From Nocardia transvalensis NBRC 15921 (GTDB taxonomy: Bacteria; Actinomycetota; Actinomycetes; Mycobacteriales; Mycobacteriaceae), in the NCBI RefSeq assembly GCF_000308875.1, contig NZ_BAGL01000004.1, forward strand, positions 62,001 through 126,000: DNA of 64,000 nucleotides, given 5' to 3'. The translations under genes and the position numbers were made by a program. This document shows, piece by piece, positions 12,601 to 20,423 of the stretch. The stretch's first letter is position 1. Each line of letters starts with the position of its first letter. The notes under the pieces are model-generated. The model worked only from the letters and a program-made list of their open reading frames with translations, ran no database searches and had not been told where the DNA came from.

Positions 12601-13289
12601 ACCAGCTCGTGGCTCGGGTGGGGCCGGTCGATTTCATGATCACGACATTCGTGGTGGGCGCGCGGGTGAAAGCGGTTCTCGGAGACCGGGATACCGCGGT
12701 CGCGCGGCTCGACGAGGGCGCGCGGATCGCGGCCGACCGCAAGCTGCCGCGGCTGGCGGCGCACATCCGCGCCGAACGGCTGCGCCTCGCGCTGCCGGGC
12801 GAGCAGAACGCCGGAACCGCTGCGGCGGAAGGGCTCCGGCCGCTGCGCCACAGCACGGGGACCGCGGCCCTGACGGCCGAGGCCGAGGAGCTGGCGGGTA
12901 TCCGCGCGCTGCTGGCCCGGCACTACGACGGCGCGCCCGATCCGGCCGGCGACGACGAGCCGGCCCCGCTGGGCACCACCGACTCCGCGGTGAAGCGGGC
13001 CCGCGCCCTCTACGGCCGGATGGTCGAACAGCGCCGTCCCCGTGCGGAATTGGAGGCGGCGCTGCTGCTGGCCGAATGCCTGTCGGCCGCGGGCTGGACC
13101 GGCGAGGCGATCGCCACGCTCACCCCGGCGGTCGCGCGCTGCGCCGAACTGGGCTGGACCCGGCCACTGGTGGACGCCGGGCCGGGTGTGCTGTCACTGC
13201 TGCACACGCTGCGCGACGACATGCTGCTCGGGGCCGAGCACGGCGACGTCCCCGACATCCCCAGGAAATTCCTCGATTCGCTGTTGTGA
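9684..13289 (+). CDS. PknK-like serine/threonine kinase with ATPase and helical-repeat domains
   Basis: The 1201-residue protein joins a Hanks-type kinase to a STAND/MalT-like ATPase, the architecture of mycobacterial PknK, a soluble kinase that affects transcription and growth control. The kinase domain spans about residues 38-300: glycine loop GRGGFGVVYRC, catalytic loop HRDVKPANVLL near 154, and DFGIARIPGG with an SPAFTAPEVL activation-segment end. A Pro/Thr-rich linker follows. The ATPase P-loop GPAGFGKST is near 408, with an NTPase domain to about 640 and TPR-like helical repeats to the end. No LuxR helix-turn-helix is visible at the C-terminus. No membrane helix is seen. The frame is open from 9492, but that stretch contains the fadAB terminator; ATG 9684 with GAGGTGG upstream is preferred. 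Confidence 0.85.
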   Translation: MNPHAGRIRSADPAESNTQRHPSVGIADELAAMGLFDAEEIGRGGFGVVYRCAQRALDRVVAVKVLSSEIDQESRERFLREEHAMGRLSGHPNIVDVLQVDVTPSGLPLIVMPYATHGSLEQLIRDHGPLGWQDSLRVGVKLAGAIESAHRVDVLHRDVKPANVLLSRYGEPQLTDFGIARIPGGFRTSTSMITGSPAFTAPEVLKGTEPTVRSDLYGLGSTLFALLTGHAAFERQSGERVVAQFLRITTQPIPDLRDQDIPAGVAAVIERAMAADPAERPESALELGELLRSVQAELGEVPDEMALLIPGPETSESGDGSPVDQSERRFRSVLTGQRGSTTLRPPTLGPRDATHPGAPTRSVPVTLPPTAATKFRPPTPTREPVSRPRLLDILRAGDRRRLAVIHGPAGFGKSTVAAQWRAELTAGGSAVAWIGIDRDDDNEVWFLAHLVQAIRRVCPDIGAGLEQVLEERSGEAVPYAISTLIDEIHAAGRPVVVVVEDWHRVTDAGAHRAMDTLLDNACHHLRFVVTTREQAGLPLSRLRVRDELVELGCEELRLTTAETRQILVERNGFELTDEQIEQIHTATDGWPAAIQLVSLSLRGAHDVDPAQLIAHLSGGNQAIRDYLSENVLDTLDTRMLEFLMSISVTEKVSGALAAALSGEPDAEQLLEQAQQRELFVSRIEYDPEWFRIQPLFAEQLRNRLERTHPGKLKSLHRKASRWYAEHQLVRKSVDHALAATDLKLALDLLENGGMDLIDTSKLATLLGSVSKLPVQQVASRSKLLMALARANITLQQSGAARTALGRLSSMLARGGSSTETARQRCEAAVLAAADQVARDRSDGVLDKISDCLRLADELPPWTVSTAANLVSFVRLCEFDFDGARGVQDWAAPYHARSKDALGVVFGLLGKGDAAYEQLDIDTATQCFEQAWQTARDRSGPRSHAVRVAAAMLGEVTYRRGDLDAAERLLDQSHQLVARVGPVDFMITTFVVGARVKAVLGDRDTAVARLDEGARIAADRKLPRLAAHIRAERLRLALPGEQNAGTAAAEGLRPLRHSTGTAALTAEAEELAGIRALLARHYDGAPDPAGDDEPAPLGTTDSAVKRARALYGRMVEQRRPRAELEAALLLAECLSAAGWTGEAIATLTPAVARCAELGWTRPLVDAGPGVLSLLHTLRDDMLLGAEHGDVPDIPRKFLDSLL

Positions 13290-14606
13290 TCAGGCCTTCC
13301 ACCAGGGGCGCAGCGGAACCGTCCACTCCTCGTTCTTCCCCAGCTTCATGCCGAGCACCTGGTGTAGCTGCACCACATTGCGCTCGAAGCCCAGGGCGCT
13401 GCCGGCCATGTACAGGCCCCACACCTTCGCGGTGCCCTCGTCGACCTCGCCCAGGCAGGCGTCCCAGTTGTCGACCAGGTTCTTACACCATTCGTGCAGC
13501 GTGAGCGCGTAGTGCGGGCGCAGGTTCTCCTCGTGCACGACCTCGAGGCCGATGTTCTGGATCTCGGAGATGATGCGCCCGGAGCCGATCAGCTCGCCGT
13601 CCGGGAAGACGTAGCGGTCGATGAAATCACCGGCCCGCGTGGTGCGGGTGTTGTCGGGCCGGGTGATGCAGTGGTTCAGGAACAGGCCGCCGTCGCGCAG
13701 CTTGCCCTGGATGAAACCGAAGTAGCCGGGGTAGTTGTGTACGCCGATGTGTTCGGTGAGGCCGATGGACGACACCGCGTCGAACTCCGATTCGGGCACG
13801 TCGCGGTAGTCGGAGTGACGCACCTCGGCCAGGTCCTGCAGGCCCTCCTCGGCGATCTTCTTCTGCGCCCACTCGGCCTGCTCCTTGGACAGGGTCGCGC
13901 CGATCACCTTGACCCCGCGCTTGGCCGCGTAGCGCACCATGCCGCCCCAGCCGCAGCCGATATCGAGCAGCCGGTCGCCGGGCTTCAGGTTGAGCTTGTC
14001 GAAGACCAGGCGGTACTTGTTCTCCTGGGCCTGTTCCAGGGTCCAGTTCTCGTCCTCGTAGACCGCGCAGGTGTAGGTCATCGACGGGCCGAGCACGTAC
14101 TCGTAGAACTCGTTGGAGACGTCGTAGTGGTGGTGGATCGCCTCGGCGTCGCGGCCCTTGGAATGCCGGAAGCCCTCCAGCGCGATGCGCCGCCAGCGCG
14201 GCAGGGTCTCCTGCGGCGGCGGGGCGATCGGCTTGAGCGCGTCCCAGCCCAGCGAGCGCGCGATGGTGACCAGCGCCAGCGCCGACGGCCGCCGGAACTT
14301 CAGGTCGCTCATGGCGCGCAGGATGTCGTACGGGTTGCCCGGGTGCACGCCCTCGACGGACATGTCGCCGGAGATGTAGGCGCGGGCCATACCGAGATCG
14401 CCCGGGGCCGTGGCGATGTAGTTGATACCGCGCGGCGTGCGGATGTCCAGGCGGAACGTGGAATCCTCCGGCCCGCAGCTGGATCCGTCGTAGGCCGTGA
14501 ACCGGATCGGCGCCGGGCCTTCGAGGAGGGTCTCGAAGATCTCGGCGATGCTGAGTTTGGTTCCCAGTTCCGCGAAGACGTCGGAACGGTCTTTGAACGT
14601 GGTCAC
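13290..14606 (-). CDS. tmsB: SAM-dependent fatty-acyl methyltransferase (cyclopropane synthase family), likely TmsB/BfaB
   Basis: The 438-residue enzyme belongs to the cyclopropane-fatty-acid synthase family. The SAM-binding motif LLDIGCGWGGMVRYAA lies near residue 207, and the acidic/His-rich EAIHHHYDVSNEFYEYVLGPS block precedes it. The sequence resembles M. tuberculosis Rv3720. Together with the downstream FAD enzyme it matches the gene pair called tmsB-tmsA or bfaB-bfaA, which methylates oleoyl chains at C10 to make 10-methylstearic (tuberculostearic) acid, a chemotaxonomic marker of Nocardia. The assignment rests on family likeness and on the pairing. The two genes overlap by four bases, so translation is coupled, with the oxidoreductase first. 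Its TGA sits back to back with the stop of the kinase gene on the other strand. Confidence 0.82.
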   Translation of the reverse strand: MTTFKDRSDVFAELGTKLSIAEIFETLLEGPAPIRFTAYDGSSCGPEDSTFRLDIRTPRGINYIATAPGDLGMARAYISGDMSVEGVHPGNPYDILRAMSDLKFRRPSALALVTIARSLGWDALKPIAPPPQETLPRWRRIALEGFRHSKGRDAEAIHHHYDVSNEFYEYVLGPSMTYTCAVYEDENWTLEQAQENKYRLVFDKLNLKPGDRLLDIGCGWGGMVRYAAKRGVKVIGATLSKEQAEWAQKKIAEEGLQDLAEVRHSDYRDVPESEFDAVSSIGLTEHIGVHNYPGYFGFIQGKLRDGGLFLNHCITRPDNTRTTRAGDFIDRYVFPDGELIGSGRIISEIQNIGLEVVHEENLRPHYALTLHEWCKNLVDNWDACLGEVDEGTAKVWGLYMAGSALGFERNVVQLHQVLGMKLGKNEEWTVPLRPWWKA

Positions 14607-16048
14607 TTGCGTTGCACCGCCTTCGAGTACAGATCCAGCAAACGATGGTCTGGGTCGTAGTGTTTCTTCAGCTCGGGGTAGACGTCGCCGCCGTACAACT
14701 CGGCGAATTCATCTTTGTCGTAGAAGGCGTCCGAGTACAGAGATTTGTGACCGTCCAGTTCGGAAACCTTGTGTTCGATCGCCCGGTTCGCGGCGCCCTC
14801 CGGCTGTCCGGGAACGATCGGGACCGCCGACCAGAAGCCGGCGTTCACATAGGTGCGGCCCGGCTCCAGGGGGTACAGGGGCCAGGGGCGCGAGCCGGGC
14901 GCCGCATTCGCCTTGTCGCGCAGGCGAAGCGGGCACAGCCAGATCGGCTCGATGGGGATCTCGGCGAGGAACCACTCCATGAAGTCGGCGGTGCGCTCGA
15001 TGGGCACCTCGATGTCCTGCACCACCCGCTCCTGCGGCGGGTTGCCCTTGCGGGCCTGGAGCTTGTCGCCGATGTCGTACTTGTGGTCCAGCGCGATCAG
15101 CTTCCAGTAGAAGCTGGAGCGCCGGTACTGCCGGGGCCAGAAGCGGCGGATGTTCGGGTTCTGCGTGCCGAACGCGCGCGAGCACCAGAACCAGTCGGTA
15201 TCCCAGCGCCACAGGTAGTCGTGGATGGTGAGCCGGTCGCGCTTGGGCTGCGGCGAGTCGTGCTGGAGGGACCGGTAGTAGATGTCCATCCCGGTGTAGT
15301 CGCTGACCGGGCCGGGCTCGTCGGTCTGGCGGCCGAGGACGAGGTAGCTCTCGTCGGAGGTGAACACCACGCCGTCGATGTAGTCGACCCGCTCGCCGTC
15401 GTAGGAGCGGTCGGTGACGATCTGCGCCATGACCGTTTCCAGTTCGCGCAGGTCGTGGAAGCGCACATGCCGCAGCGCCACGTAGGGCTGCACGGTTTCC
15501 AGCTCGATCTTCAGGCGCGTCGAATAGCCGAGGGTCCCATAGGAGTTCGGGAAGCCCCGGAAAAGATCAGCATTGTCGCCATTCGGCGTCGCGGTGACGA
15601 TCTCTCCCGCGCCGGTGAGCACGTCGATCTCCAGCACCGATTCGTGCGGCAGGCCGTTGCGGAAGGAACTGGACTCGATGCCCATTCCGGTGACCGCGCC
15701 GCCGAGCGTGATGGTCTTCAGCTGCGGCACCACCATCGGCGCGAGGCCGTAGGGCAGCGTCGCGGCGACGAGGTCCTCGTAGGTGGTCATCCCGGCGACG
15801 TCGGCCGTCTTGGCCTCGGGATCCACCGCGATCACCTTGGTCAGGCCGGACACGTCGAGACCCGGCGCGGTGCTCTTGGCCCGCGCGCGGAAGAGATTCG
15901 AGGTCTTCTTGGCCAGCCGGACGTTCGCGCCGAGGGGGATCGCGCGGTAACTGGCGAGGAGGCGGTCGACCCCCGCCCGATGCGCGGCGAAACCTGATTC
16001 GTATGCGGCCGGTGCGCGGCCGGCCTTCCCCAACAGACTCACTGCCAC
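14603..16048 (-). CDS. tmsA: FAD-binding oxidoreductase partner of the methyltransferase, likely TmsA/BfaA
   Basis: The 481-residue flavoprotein has a PCMH-type (FAD_binding_4) domain: LTKVIAVDPEAKTADVAGMTTYEDLVAATL, then the GAVTGMGIESSSFRNGLPHES block near residues 112-135. It resembles M. tuberculosis Rv3719. In the 10-methyl fatty-acid pathway this enzyme reduces the 10-methylene intermediate made by the methyltransferase. No signal peptide or membrane helix is evident. The start is GTG; the N-terminal extension before the FAD domain is basic. It is the first gene of a two-gene operon that overlaps tmsB by four bases. The pair sits downstream of dnaX, as in mycobacteria. Confidence 0.82.
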   Translation of the reverse strand: MAVSLLGKAGRAPAAYESGFAAHRAGVDRLLASYRAIPLGANVRLAKKTSNLFRARAKSTAPGLDVSGLTKVIAVDPEAKTADVAGMTTYEDLVAATLPYGLAPMVVPQLKTITLGGAVTGMGIESSSFRNGLPHESVLEIDVLTGAGEIVTATPNGDNADLFRGFPNSYGTLGYSTRLKIELETVQPYVALRHVRFHDLRELETVMAQIVTDRSYDGERVDYIDGVVFTSDESYLVLGRQTDEPGPVSDYTGMDIYYRSLQHDSPQPKRDRLTIHDYLWRWDTDWFWCSRAFGTQNPNIRRFWPRQYRRSSFYWKLIALDHKYDIGDKLQARKGNPPQERVVQDIEVPIERTADFMEWFLAEIPIEPIWLCPLRLRDKANAAPGSRPWPLYPLEPGRTYVNAGFWSAVPIVPGQPEGAANRAIEHKVSELDGHKSLYSDAFYDKDEFAELYGGDVYPELKKHYDPDHRLLDLYSKAVQRK

Positions 16049-16187
16049 ACCATGACGCTATCTCTCCCCGCAGTGGTAGGCCACCGTGAGGGTACCTAAC
16101 GCCCGGAATTTTCACGCATATGTTGCGTGGCGTTGGGGTATTGGCTCGGTGGGTCAGTAGGGGGACGAGCGCCTGGTCACAGCGGTA

Positions 16188-16202
16188 ATTAGCGGCGCTA
16201 AT
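16188..16202. promoter_or_regulatory. Perfect short palindrome upstream of tmsA
   Basis: ATTAGCG and CGCTAAT flank a single G. The site lies about 140 bases upstream of tmsA and just after the 3' end of the acetyltransferase gene. It could be an operator for tmsAB, but that is a guess. Confidence 0.35.
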
Positions 16203-16226
16203 GGAGTTGGTTCGCGTCCTTGGGGG

Positions 16227-16739
16227 TCATCGATCGCGGTCGGTCAAATGCTTGGCGAACCAGTGTTCGGCGTACCGGTGGTCGTTGTACGGCGCGGTCT
16301 CCGCGTAGCCGAGCCGGGCGTACAGGGCACGGGCCTCGACGAGATCGGAGCGAGTGTCCAGGACCAGGCGCGCGGCGCCCAGCTCCCGGGCCGCGTCCTC
16401 GGCCGCGGCCACCAGCAGAGCGGCCCCGCCGCGCCCGCGCACATCCGGCGCGAGATAGACCCGTTGCATCTCGGCCACGCCCGGTTCGATCAGGTGCACC
16501 CCGGCCGTGCCCGCCGGGCGTCCGTCGTACCGGGCGATGAGCAGGGCGCCCGACGGCGGGTCGAGGTGCGTGCCGCGCTCGGCGGCGATCCCGCGCGCCA
16601 GATCGTCCGGCGGGGTGGACCGTCCCTCGTGCAGTCGATGCCAGCGGTCACCGACCTCGGTGTAGTAGTCCCGCCACAGCGCGCGGGCGACCGGCGAGCC
16701 GACGGGCTCGGGGGTGAAGGTCCAGCGTGGGGCGCTCAT
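16227..16739 (-). CDS. GNAT-family N-acetyltransferase
   Basis: This 170-residue protein has the GNAT fold. The acetyl-CoA loop is recognisable as VYLAPDVRGRGGAALLVAAAEDAA (about residues 94-117), the R/Q-x-x-G-x-G/A element being RGRGGA. The strand before it (GVHLIEPGVAEMQRVYL) and the C-terminal LYARLGYAETAPYNDH motif also fit. The substrate is unknown. The ATG start has no close upstream gene on the same strand; the proline-rich membrane protein gene ends 23 bases away upstream, so the two may be cotranscribed. Confidence 0.85.
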   Translation of the reverse strand: MSAPRWTFTPEPVGSPVARALWRDYYTEVGDRWHRLHEGRSTPPDDLARGIAAERGTHLDPPSGALLIARYDGRPAGTAGVHLIEPGVAEMQRVYLAPDVRGRGGAALLVAAAEDAARELGAARLVLDTRSDLVEARALYARLGYAETAPYNDHRYAEHWFAKHLTDRDR

Positions 16740-16762
16740 GACGGGACACGGACCGGCCCGTC

Positions 16763-17491
16763 TCAGTACTGCCGCGGGCCCGGCTGTGGATAACCCTGGG
16801 GCGGAGGCGAATAGCCCTGCTGCGGGGCGGGAGTGTGCTGCGGCGCGGGGTACCCGGGCTGCGCGGCGTACTGCGGCGCGGGGTAACCGGGGTGCTGGGG
16901 TGCGGGGTATCCGGGGTGCGGGCCGTTCGGGTACCCGGGCTGGGGACCGTTGGGGTAGCCGGGCTGCTGTGGATGCTGAGGTGCGAACTGGCCGGGCTGC
17001 GGGCCGTTCTGAGGTGCCGGGTATCCGGGTTGTGGGGCGTTCTGCGGCGCGGGATAGCCGGGCTGCGGGGCGTATTGGGGCGCGGGGTGCCCGAACTGCT
17101 GACCGGGCGGGAAGCCGGGCTGCGCCGGATTCGGCTGGGGTGCGGCGAAGTTCGCCTGCGCGCCGCCGCCCTTGGGGCGCCGCGCATTACGCACCTCGCG
17201 GCTCAGCATGAAGGCGCCCGCGCCGAAGAAGAGCGGGCCGAAGATGATCATGCCCCAGGCGGCCTTGGTATTCGACGACTTCTGCTCTTCGAGGTCGCGA
17301 GTGGTCGAACCGCGCTTGCTCGTGGTGACGCACTTCTCCCCGGCCGACATCTTGTGCCCGCCGCAATCGACTTCGCCGTCGTTGTTCAGCATGACGATTC
17401 CGGCTATCACAGCGCCGATTCCGATGATCACGCAGAAGACATAGGCGATGATCTCTTTGATCCGACGCATGCGCAGCACGACGTTCGACAC
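16763..17491 (-). CDS. Two-helix membrane protein with Pro/Gln/Tyr repeat tail
   Basis: I do not recognise a named family. The 242-residue protein has a basic start, a first membrane helix (about 12-33), an extracytoplasmic loop with two cysteines (DCGGHKMSAGEKC), and a second helix (about 80-100). A long cytoplasmic tail follows, made of repeats such as PGYPAPQ and PGYPNGPQ. Such tails act as flexible arms that bind partner proteins. The start is GTG after a run of six G acting as ribosome site; MRRIKEI seven residues in is an alternative. The tail repeats are also visible as direct repeats in the DNA. Confidence 0.7.
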   Translation of the reverse strand: MSNVVLRMRRIKEIIAYVFCVIIGIGAVIAGIVMLNNDGEVDCGGHKMSAGEKCVTTSKRGSTTRDLEEQKSSNTKAAWGMIIFGPLFFGAGAFMLSREVRNARRPKGGGAQANFAAPQPNPAQPGFPPGQQFGHPAPQYAPQPGYPAPQNAPQPGYPAPQNGPQPGQFAPQHPQQPGYPNGPQPGYPNGPHPGYPAPQHPGYPAPQYAAQPGYPAPQHTPAPQQGYSPPPQGYPQPGPRQY

Positions 17492-17604
17492 GAACCCCCC
17501 TTGGTGATTCCGTAACTCTCCCGGTCCGGACGGTCCGGAACGCGGCGTAGCATAGCCCGGCGGCAGTCATCGTGCAGAACGCCGACTCATACAAGGAGTA
17601 CATA

Positions 17605-18039
17605 GTGGGACAGGTCAGCGCCTCCAGTTCGATCGTCGTTCCGGCAGATCCGCAGCGCACGCTCGAGGCGATCGCGGACTACGAGACGGTACGGCCCCGC
17701 ATCCTCTCCTCGCACTATCGCGACTACAAGGTTCTCGAGGGTGGGAAGGGCGCCGGCACGGTCGCGGAGTGGACCCTGCAGGCCACCGAGAAGCGCTCGC
17801 GCAACGTGCACGCGGTGGTGTCGGTCTCGGATTCGATGGTGACCGAACGGGATTCGAACTCCACGCTGGTGACCACCTGGACGGTGACGCCGTCCGGCTC
17901 CGGCTCCCTGGTCACCATCCGGACCAGCTGGAAGGGCGCCGGCGGCGTCCCCGGCTTCTTCGAGGGCATCTTCGCCCCCCTGGGCCTGAAGAAGATCCAG
18001 GCCGAGGTGCTGGAGAAGCTGAAGGGGGAATTGAGCTAG
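17605..18039 (+). CDS. SRPBCC-family protein (polyketide cyclase/START-like)
   Basis: The 144-residue protein has the SRPBCC lipid/ligand-binding fold, with the characteristic start SSSIVVPADPQRTLEAIADYETV, a W-rich mid-strand and a C-terminal amphipathic helix (KKIQAEVLEKLKGEL). It resembles Rv3718c, which lies in the same neighbourhood in M. tuberculosis. The ligand is unknown. GTG 17605 with AAGGAG eight bases upstream is preferred over the more distal in-frame ATG at 17572. It is divergent from the proline-rich membrane protein gene and convergent with the VOC gene. Confidence 0.82.
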   Translation: MGQVSASSSIVVPADPQRTLEAIADYETVRPRILSSHYRDYKVLEGGKGAGTVAEWTLQATEKRSRNVHAVVSVSDSMVTERDSNSTLVTTWTVTPSGSGSLVTIRTSWKGAGGVPGFFEGIFAPLGLKKIQAEVLEKLKGELS

Positions 18040-18044
18040 CGTCC

Positions 18045-18114
18045 ACATTCCCGACGCTCAACCTCGTTGCCCCGGCACCCTCAGCTTCGTCGCCCGGCAC
18101 ACCCAGGCCCATTG
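18045..18114. repeat. Echo repeats next to a palindrome arm
   Basis: Two imperfect units of about 24 bases (GTTGCCCCGGCACCCTCAG and GTCGCCCGGCACACCCAGG) repeat the outer edge of the arm that follows at 18115-18137. Each begins with the same C-rich CCGGCAC block. Confidence 0.6.
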
Positions 18115-18137
18115 CCCCGGCACGCTTTTGGCCGGGG
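18115..18137. repeat. Single arm of the intergenic palindrome family
   Basis: CCCCGGCACGCTTTTGGCC plus GGGG forms a self-complementary hairpin (CCCCGGC/GCCGGGG with an ACGCTTTTG loop). It abuts the stop codon of the VOC gene at 18138 and lies between two convergent genes, so it may also act as a terminator. Confidence 0.75.
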
Positions 18138-18485
18138 TCACCCCTGCGCGATATCGAAAAGGTTCCCCTCCGGATCGGCCAGCGTCGACCAGCTGATCCC
18201 GTACTCGTCGTAATCGGCGATGTGCTTGGCGCCCAACGTGATCGCGCGCTCGATCTGGTCGCGCCGATCGGTCGCGACCAGATCGAGATGGACGACGTTC
18301 TTACCCGGATTCTTGTCCGGAACCCGCAGGAACATCAGGGTCGGCGTCATGGTCTCGCGGCCGATCGACGCGAAGTTCTCGTTCGCCCCCGGATCGGCGG
18401 GCTGCTCCAGCAGTTCGGCGTAGAACCCGGCCAGTGCGGCCGCGTCGACGCAGTCGACGGAGATGTTGGCGAGCCTGAGCGGCAT
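18138..18485 (-). CDS. VOC-family (glyoxalase/bleomycin resistance-like) protein
   Basis: The 115-residue protein has one VOC module: MPLRLANISVDCVDAAALAGFYAEL at the start and ADPEGNLFDIAQ at the end, which supplies a likely metal-binding Glu (the D-P-E-G-N motif). His72 or so in NVVHLDLVATD is another likely ligand. Function within the family (isomerase, dioxygenase or drug binding) cannot be told. The ATG has AAGGAAT upstream. It begins 14 bases after the MerR regulator gene and is probably cotranscribed with it. Confidence 0.82.
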   Translation of the reverse strand: MPLRLANISVDCVDAAALAGFYAELLEQPADPGANENFASIGRETMTPTLMFLRVPDKNPGKNVVHLDLVATDRRDQIERAITLGAKHIADYDEYGISWSTLADPEGNLFDIAQG

Positions 18486-18499
18486 CGGTATTCCTTTCT

Positions 18500-19321
18500 T
18501 CACAGCCGGCCGACGGGCCAGCAGACCTCGGTGCGGAAGGTGGCGGGATCGTCCACGTCGCCGGGACCGACGACGTAGCTCTCCCGGATCGGTTCGTGCA
18601 GGGCGGACCCGTGTTCCGCGACGTAGCTGCCCAATGCGCCATAGGTGCGGTCGAAATCGGTGAACGGCCCGGCGTGCACGGCGATCGCGAAGCGTCGGCC
18701 CGGAAGTTCCTGCACCGCAGTGCCTTTCGCGGCGGCGAGGCGGCCGCGATCGGCGTCGGCGATCGGCACGTACGCGACGACCTCACCGCTCTCGTTCTCG
18801 AAGAATTCGGGGGAGTACGTCGCCCCGCCCGGCCCGGCCGGCGCCACGCCCGCCGCCGCGAGGGCCCCGTACAGCAGGTCGAAGGTCCTACCGCACCAGT
18901 CGCCGATCCCGTCCCGCGTGACCGCGTCCGCGACGGTGAGCGCGGGAAACCCGGGGACGGACCGGTATTCGACCTCGATCGGCGCGCCGGGCGACAGCAG
19001 CGCCCGCAGCGAGGCGACCACATCGCGGGTGCGGGCCAGCTCGGCCTCCATGCGCTCGAGATGGGCCCGCAGCGCGGAATCCCGCGCCGCGGCGTCCGAG
19101 GCGGCCAGCACCGTGCGGATCTCGGGCACCGGCATATTCAGCTCACGCAGGCGGCGGATGAGATGCGCCTGCTCGACCTGCCCGGTCGAATAGCGCCGGT
19201 ACCCGGACGCCGGATCGATCGCGGCGGGTTCCAGCAGCTCGATCTCGTGGTAGTACCGCAGGGTCTTGACGCTGAGGTACGTCAGCCTGGCGAACTCCCC
19301 GATGGAGACTGTCGCTGTCAT
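18500..19321 (-). CDS. MerR-family transcriptional regulator with GyrI-like effector domain
   Basis: The 273-residue regulator starts with a MerR winged helix-turn-helix (SIGEFARLTYLSVKTLRYYHEIELLEPAAIDPASGYRRY, residues 6-45). A dimerisation coiled coil follows (about 80-110), then a C-terminal effector-binding domain of the GyrI/BmrR type that usually senses small hydrophobic or cationic drugs. The downstream VOC gene, 14 bases away, may be a resistance or detoxification target in the same operon. Confidence 0.87.
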   Translation of the reverse strand: MTATVSIGEFARLTYLSVKTLRYYHEIELLEPAAIDPASGYRRYSTGQVEQAHLIRRLRELNMPVPEIRTVLAASDAAARDSALRAHLERMEAELARTRDVVASLRALLSPGAPIEVEYRSVPGFPALTVADAVTRDGIGDWCGRTFDLLYGALAAAGVAPAGPGGATYSPEFFENESGEVVAYVPIADADRGRLAAAKGTAVQELPGRRFAIAVHAGPFTDFDRTYGALGSYVAEHGSALHEPIRESYVVGPGDVDDPATFRTEVCWPVGRL

Positions 19322-19355
19322 ACCGGTCAGCGAACACCCTCCAGTGGGTGGAGAG

Positions 19356-19937
19356 TCAATATGTCAGCACGAAGGTCAGCAGCGGCGTCGTCTGGAAGGC
19401 GCCGCGCCACCACGAGTAGCCGAACCACACGTTGGGCGTGACCTCGCGGATCTCGTCCCAGATCTGCGGGGTGATGGAGGGCGCGTAGTCCAGCGCCCAG
19501 ACCGGCTGACCGTCGAGGAACGACGGCGCGGTGTAGACGTTGGCGGGGAATCCCTCGATGCCGGCGCCGGTGATGCGGTTCATCAGCCGCCCGCCGTCCG
19601 GGCCGGTGTAGAAGTTCTTGCCGATCCAGAACGGCGGCGCGACGGCCTCCATGACCGGCGGCCGCGCCACCCAGCCGTTGGTGATGCCGTTGGGAACGGC
19701 GCCCTGCGGCGCATCCAGGAAGATCTGGTCCTGCTGCTCCGCGGTGCAGATATCGCGCAGCGCGATGATGGTCGCCTGGGGATCGTCCGGATACAGCACG
19801 CACCCGCCGCCGTAGTCGGTATCGGCGTGTGCGGCGGGCGCGGCGACGGCCGGAGCCACGATGAGCGCGGCGACCAGGCAGGCAGGCGCGAGCGCGCGCA
19901 CCACGGACGAACGTAGTAGGTCACTGTCTATACGCAT
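19356..19937 (-). CDS. Secreted protein of unknown function
   Basis: The 193-residue product has a clear Sec signal peptide: MRIDSDLLRSSVVRALAPAC, a hydrophobic run, and a cleavage site after AAHA (about residue 38). The mature part is about 155 residues with two cysteines near the front (GGCVLYP and RDIC), suggesting one disulfide, and is rich in aromatic residues. I do not recognise the family. The ATG at 19937 has GGAGG five bases upstream, which beats the in-frame ATG at 19955. Confidence 0.7.
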   Translation of the reverse strand: MRIDSDLLRSSVVRALAPACLVAALIVAPAVAAPAAHADTDYGGGCVLYPDDPQATIIALRDICTAEQQDQIFLDAPQGAVPNGITNGWVARPPVMEAVAPPFWIGKNFYTGPDGGRLMNRITGAGIEGFPANVYTAPSFLDGQPVWALDYAPSITPQIWDEIREVTPNVWFGYSWWRGAFQTTPLLTFVLTY

Positions 19938-20063
19938 ATACGCCTCCACACCCACTGACCCGACCCTTCAGTGATGGTAGTTCGCTATCGCCGGGGGAAT
20001 GGGGGTGGAGACCCAACCGTGACTACGCTTAGGGGCAACCCCTTACCGCAGAGGAGACAGCCA

Positions 20064-20405
20064 GTGGAGCCCGGTGGACAGGTCGACATGCAGGCGTTGC
20101 TTGCGCAGGCCCAGCAGATGCAGCAGGCCGTGATGGAAGCCCAGGCGGAGATCGCGGCGGCGGAGGTCGAGGGCGAGGCCGGGGGCGGCCTGGTGAAGGT
20201 GACGGTCAAGGCGACCGGCGAGATCCAGTCGCTGTACATCGACCCGAAGGTCGTCGATCCCGAGGACGTCGAAACCCTGCAGGACCTCGTGGTGGGCGCG
20301 GTCAACGCCGCGATGAACAACGCGCAGGAGCTGGCCGCCGAGAAACTGGGCCCGCTCGCCGGCGGCATGGGCGGCGGCGGTTCGCTGCCCGGCCTGCCCT
20401 TCTGA
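20064..20405 (+). CDS. ybaB: YbaB/EbfC nucleoid-associated protein
   Basis: The 113-residue protein belongs to the YbaB/EbfC family of small dimeric DNA-binding proteins encoded beside recR across bacteria. The signature is [23 protein letters not shown], then [40 protein letters not shown]. The C-terminus is a Gly/Met-rich tail. The frame is open from 19971, but the GTG at 20064 has GAGGAG upstream and gives the N-terminus expected from the mycobacterial homologue (Rv3716c type). recR follows after 18 bases. Confidence 0.92.
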   Translation: MEPGGQVDMQALLAQAQQMQQAVMEAQAEIAAAEVEGEAGGGLVKVTVKATGEIQSLYIDPKVVDPEDVETLQDLVVGAVNAAMNNAQELAAEKLGPLAGGMGGGGSLPGLPF

Positions 20406-20423
20406 TCGCGGGGGACGTCGGCG

